Source: Actinorhabdospora filicis (GTDB lineage Bacteria > Actinomycetota > Actinomycetes > Mycobacteriales > Micromonosporaceae). Taken from it: a DNA stretch of 64,000 nucleotides. Both the position numbers and the translations under genes were made by a program. Below, piece by piece: positions 60,753-64,000 of this stretch (within the stretch, counting starts at the first letter, position 1; each line of letters begins with the position of its first letter). The notes below the pieces were generated by a model. It did not search any database. It worked only from the letters and a program-made list of their open reading frames with translations, and was not told where the DNA came from. The stretch lies in NCBI RefSeq assembly GCF_030269765.1, contig NZ_BSTX01000001.1, forward strand, positions 1,743,370-1,807,369, read 5' to 3'.

Positions 60753-63059
60753 TCACTCCACCCCCGCCAGCGCGGCCGCCGCCTCGGCGCGGCCGGCCGC
60801 GTTGCCGAGTTCGGTGAACATCCGCAGCGCCCGGCGCAGGTGCCCGGTGGCCTCCGCGCGTCGTCCCGTCGAGCCGAGGACGACGCCGAGGCCGGTGAGG
60901 GCCTGCGCCTCCATGTCGCGTGAGCCGAGGTCGCGGGCGAGGTCGAGGGCCTGCCGCGCGTTCGTCTCGGCGGCGGGGTCGCCGATGTGGGCGCCTTCGA
61001 CGGCGGTGCCGATGAGCGCGGCGACGCGCAGGTCCTTGAGCCCGTGGCGGACGGCGAGGTCCAGCGCCTCCCGGAAGCGCCGGGCGGCCTCCTCGTGTTC
61101 GCCGAGGCGGGCGCAGACCTCGGCGAGGTTGTGGATGGCGACGCCTTCGGATCCGGGGTTGCCGGATCGGGCGGCCAGTTCGCGGCATTCGCGGTAGCTG
61201 TCGCGGGCCTCGGTGAGGCGTCCGGTGAGGAGCTGGACGGTGCCGAGCCCGGACAGGGCGTGCCCGAGGCCGGGTTCGTCTCCGGCGGCGCGTTTGCGGT
61301 CGCGGGCGCGGGTGAACCAGGTTTCGGCGCGCTCGTATTCGCCGACGCGCCAGTGGACGTCGCCGATGCGGAAGGCGGTGGCCCCGGCGTTCTTGTCGTC
61401 TCCGGCGAGGTCGGCGGCGTCGAAGGCGGCGCGGTGCAGGGTGAGGCCGTGGTCGTGGTGGGAGCGCAGGTGCAGGCGCCGCCACAGCAGTCCGGAGAAG
61501 CGTTCGGCGTGGGCGGGGCGGCCGTGCCCGGCGGCGTGGACGGCGACGGCGACGATGTCGTCGAGTTCGCCGTCGAGCCAGGCGGTGGCCTCGGCGGCGT
61601 GGCCGAAGCGGCGGGCGTGGGCGGGCGAGCCGGGGAGCTCGTCGCGGTCGATGGCGTCCCAGGGGTGTTCGGTGACCGAGGCGTTGGCGACGGTGTGGAG
61701 GTAGTAGTCGGCGAGCCGCTCGCGGGAGTCCGTCACGATCGCGCAGTCGAGGGTGGCGGCGAGTTCGGCGGCGTAGGCGCGCAGGAGGTCGTGTGTGGAG
61801 TAGCGCTCGGGGGTGGCCGTCTCGTCGATGAGGTGGGCGTGGAGGAGGGCGGCGAGGCGCTGTTCGGCGTCGTCGTGGCCGATCCCGGCGAGTGCGGCGG
61901 CGGAGTGGACGTCGAAGCGGCGCCCGGGGTGCAGTCCGAGGAGCGCGAAGAGTTCGGCGGCGGGGGCGTCGAGGCGGTCCAGGGACCAGGAGAAGACCGC
62001 GCGGGCGTCGCTGTGGGGGTCGCCGGGGTCGGCGAAGAAGTCGAGTTCCCCGGACGTCAGGTCGGCCACGAGCGCGGCGAGGGTCTCGCCGGGCCGGTCG
62101 GCGGCGTGCTGGGCGGCGACGCGGATGGCCAAGGGCAGGCGGGAGCAGGCGGTGACGAACGCGAGGGCGGCCTCGGGTTCGGCGGTGGCGCGTTCGCCGA
62201 CGAGTTCGGCGAGCAGCGCGAGGGCCTCGTCGTGGGTGAGCAGGTCGACGTAGAGGCGGACGGCGCCGTCGCGGGCGCGCAGGCCGGTGAAGGCGTGGCG
62301 GGTGGTGACGACGGTGAAGCAGCCGCGGCCGGTGGGCAGGAGGGGCCGGACCTGTTCGGGGGTGGCGGCGTTGTCGAGGACGACGAGGAGCGCGCGTCCG
62401 GCGGTGCTGCTGCGGTAGAGGGCGAGGCGCGCGTCGGGGTCGGCGGGTATCTCGGACGCGGGGACGCCCAGGCCGCGCAGGAACAGCCCGTGGACCTCGG
62501 TGGCCTCGCGGGGTCCGCCGGGCCCGAAGCCGGCGAGGTCGACGTAGAGCTGCCCGTCGGGGAAGCGGTCGGCGACGGTGTGTCCCCAGTGGACGGCGAG
62601 GGCGGTCTTGCCGACGCCGCCGGAGCCGGTGAGGGCGGACAGGATCGCCGCGGGCGGGCGGGTCTCGGGGTCGAGGAGGTCGTCGAGGCGGCGCAGGAGC
62701 CCGTCGCGGCCGACGAAGCCGCTCGTGGCGGGCGGGAGCTGGCGGGGGACGACGGGCGCGGCGACGGTGGTCTCGGGGGCGCCGAGGCCGGTGGCGCGGG
62801 CGCGGCGCCAGGCGGCCTCCCACAGGTCCACGGGCGCGTCGGTGAGGGCTTCGACGATGGCGCGCAGGACGGGCAGGCGCGGCAGGGGGCGGGTTTCGCC
62901 GAGGGCGTCGCTGAGGGTGGAGGCGGGTACTCCGATGCGGCGGGCGAGGGTCCTAAGGGACGGGTCGCCGGCCCAGACTTTGAGTAAACGCAGCTCGCGG
63001 GCGAGGTCGGCCGAGGTGGCCACCCGCGCCGGGTCGGCCTTGGCGGCGATCTCGGGCAC
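60753..63059 (-). CDS. AfsR-like NB-ARC/TPR regulator with Xre-type N-terminus
   Basis: 768 residues. The N-terminus is a lambda-repressor-like helix-turn-helix (LRTLARRIGVPASTLSDALGETRPLPRL, about 35-62) rather than the SARP domain of AfsR. NB-ARC ATPase core: P-loop GSGGVGKT (145-152), Walker B region LLVVLDNAA (about 223) and GLPLA-type SRLPLAIRVAA. The C-terminal ~220 residues are tetratricopeptide repeats (WHRVGEYERAETWFTRA, LLTGRLTEARDSYREC, LGEHEEAARRFREAL). Such STAND proteins act as ATP-dependent switches for antibiotic or developmental genes. GTG 63059 has GGAAGGAGG 5 nt upstream. Target and inducer unknown. Confidence 0.87.
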   Translation of the reverse strand: MPEIAAKADPARVATSADLARELRLLKVWAGDPSLRTLARRIGVPASTLSDALGETRPLPRLPVLRAIVEALTDAPVDLWEAAWRRARATGLGAPETTVAAPVVPRQLPPATSGFVGRDGLLRRLDDLLDPETRPPAAILSALTGSGGVGKTALAVHWGHTVADRFPDGQLYVDLAGFGPGGPREATEVHGLFLRGLGVPASEIPADPDARLALYRSSTAGRALLVVLDNAATPEQVRPLLPTGRGCFTVVTTRHAFTGLRARDGAVRLYVDLLTHDEALALLAELVGERATAEPEAALAFVTACSRLPLAIRVAAQHAADRPGETLAALVADLTSGELDFFADPGDPHSDARAVFSWSLDRLDAPAAELFALLGLHPGRRFDVHSAAALAGIGHDDAEQRLAALLHAHLIDETATPERYSTHDLLRAYAAELAATLDCAIVTDSRERLADYYLHTVANASVTEHPWDAIDRDELPGSPAHARRFGHAAEATAWLDGELDDIVAVAVHAAGHGRPAHAERFSGLLWRRLHLRSHHDHGLTLHRAAFDAADLAGDDKNAGATAFRIGDVHWRVGEYERAETWFTRARDRKRAAGDEPGLGHALSGLGTVQLLTGRLTEARDSYRECRELAARSGNPGSEGVAIHNLAEVCARLGEHEEAARRFREALDLAVRHGLKDLRVAALIGTAVEGAHIGDPAAETNARQALDLARDLGSRDMEAQALTGLGVVLGSTGRRAEATGHLRRALRMFTELGNAAGRAEAAAALAGVE

Positions 63060-63247
63060 GTCGCCTCCTTCCAGGGAGAGCCGATGGTATCCGGTCGGTG
63101 TACGGGGGCGTACGGGAGCGTCCGGGGCGGTCGACGCGGAGTGGCCGGGCCGTGCTCAATCGACTTTGTTCCAGGCCGGGCCGCGCGATTCATCGCTCCC
63201 ACCGACCCGCGCGGCCGGGTCTGGACCGTCGCCGCGGGGGACGGCAG

Positions 63248-63298
63248 AACGCCCCGCATCGGTGCGTCAGGGGGAGTCACACCGATGCGGGGCGTTCG
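63248..63298 (-). terminator. Terminator of the fumarylacetoacetase gene
   Basis: An 18-bp perfect stem (GAACGCCCCGCATCGGTG at 63248-63265, inverted at 63281-63298) with a 15-nt loop lies 7 bp after the fahA stop. There is no T-run. It is the longest perfect stem in the window. Confidence 0.8.
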
Positions 63299-63305
63299 CT
63301 GTCGG

Positions 63306-64000
63306 CTAGTCGGCCGCGTAGATCGTGCCGGTGACCTCGCCGAGGGCGATGAGTTCGCCGTTGACGCCCATGGCGGTGGCGTTCAGCTCGATGATGTCGC
63401 CGTCTTCCAGGAACGTGCGGGTCTCGCCGTCGCCGAGGGCGATGGGTTCCTTGCCGCCCCAGGTCAGTTCGATGAAGCTGCCGCGCTGGTGGGGCTGGGG
63501 GCCGGAGACGGTGCCGGAGGCGTAGAGGTCGCCGGTGCGCACGGAGGCGCCGTTGACCGTCATGTGCGCCAGCTGCTGCGCGGGCGTCCAGTACATGTCG
63601 GCGAAGGGCGGGCGGGACACCTCGGTGCCGTTCCACTTGACCGACATGCGCAGGTCGTAGCCGTAGCGGTCCTTCTCGCTCAGGTACGGCAGGACCTCGG
63701 GGTCCTGTTCGGGCGCGGTGATCTCGGCGTCGTCGAGGGCGTCCAGCGGGGTCACCCAGTGCGAGATCGAGGTGGTGAAGGACTTGCCGAGGAACGGGCC
63801 GAGCGGCACGTACTCCCAGGCCTGGATGTCGCGGGCGGACCAGTCGTTGACCAGGACCACGCCGAAGACGTGCTCGCGGAAGTCGTCGACGGAGACCGGG
63901 GTGCCGAGCCTGGAGGGGACGCCGACGACGAAGCCGACCTCGGCCTCGATGTCCAGCCGCGCCGAGGGCCCGAACTGGACGGTCCCGTCAGGGGCCTTGC
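63306..64000 (-). CDS. fahA: Fumarylacetoacetase, C-terminal part (runs off the window)
   Basis: At least 231 residues, open to the window edge. Conserved blocks: SARLDIEAEVGFVVG (metal-binding Asp/Glu), FGVVLVNDWSARDIQAWEYVPLGPFLGKSF, and LTWGGKEPIALGDGETRTFLEDGD near the end. It hydrolyses fumarylacetoacetate to fumarate and acetoacetate, last step of tyrosine/homogentisate breakdown, with a Ca/Mg site. The N-terminal domain lies beyond 64000. Confidence 0.95.
   Translation of the reverse strand, partial: KAPDGTVQFGPSARLDIEAEVGFVVGVPSRLGTPVSVDDFREHVFGVVLVNDWSARDIQAWEYVPLGPFLGKSFTTSISHWVTPLDALDDAEITAPEQDPEVLPYLSEKDRYGYDLRMSVKWNGTEVSRPPFADMYWTPAQQLAHMTVNGASVRTGDLYASGTVSGPQPHQRGSFIELTWGGKEPIALGDGETRTFLEDGDIIELNATAMGVNGELIALGEVTGTIYAAD

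Overview
The window is high-GC actinobacterial DNA: many GTG and some TTG starts, 1-bp and 4-bp stop/start overlaps, leaderless-looking promoters, a BldC-type regulator, a mycosin-type protease, LAKTG-anchored surface proteins, a complete Mce operon, and menaquinone made through futalosine (mqnA, mqnE, a ubiX-type gene). Futalosine menaquinone synthesis argues against mycobacteria. The mixture fits Streptosporangiales, for example an Actinomadura-like genus; that placement is inference from gene content only.

Layout. 1-1.5 kb: gene-poor DNA with ~100-bp tandem repeats and a frameshifted Doc-type toxin remnant. 2.3-12.8 kb, minus strand: a full Mce lipid-import operon (ATPase, two YrbE permeases, MceA-F, two Mce-associated membrane proteins). 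13-15.5 kb: a methyltransferase, and a TetR regulator divergent from a quinone oxidoreductase with two matching operators between them. 15.9-21.9 kb, minus strand: tRNA-Trp, secE, nusG, rplK, rplA, then a small protein, a mycosin-like protease, an L10 leader, rplJ and rplL. 22.6-25 kb: an isolated holin-like gene, mqnA and spacer DNA. 25.5-29.1 kb: paaABCDE (phenylacetyl-CoA epoxidase), followed by a membrane protein with a PadR regulator. 30.7-35.6 kb: three paralogous LAKTG surface proteins, with repeated leader hairpins and two short decayed copies. 35.9-38.2 kb: a membrane-bound beta-propeller protein and a DUF4234 protein. 38.5-42.8 kb: a plus-strand run with a YbaB-like protein, an EEP hydrolase, a methenyl-THF cyclohydrolase-type protein, an unusual FolD, small membrane proteins and an AraC-type regulator. 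42.8-46.7 kb: VOC protein, kinase-like protein, BKACE enzyme, DUF6228-like protein and mqnE. 46.9-51.9 kb: an NlpC/P60 hydrolase and a 1145-residue zinc-ribbon protein made mostly of Pro/Gly repeats. 52.7-56.8 kb: a compact PTS locus (EIIC divergent from EIIB-EIIA-HPr-EI), then ubiX and bldC. 58.9-64 kb: Lrp regulator, a Cds1-like PLP enzyme, an NB-ARC/TPR regulator and the 3' part of fumarylacetoacetase.

The most unusual signal is a pair of ~600-bp non-coding elements in opposite orientation at 51953-52559 and 58030-58629, bracketing the PTS/ubiX/bldC block. They share long conserved stretches, a near-perfect 14-bp stem-loop, and two neighbouring hairpins whose stems differ by compensatory base changes, as expected of a structured RNA. 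Second is a FolD whose catalytic lysine position is isoleucine, encoded 4 bp after a separate cyclohydrolase-type gene. Third is the LAKTG array with repeated hairpin leaders and translationally coupled remnants.
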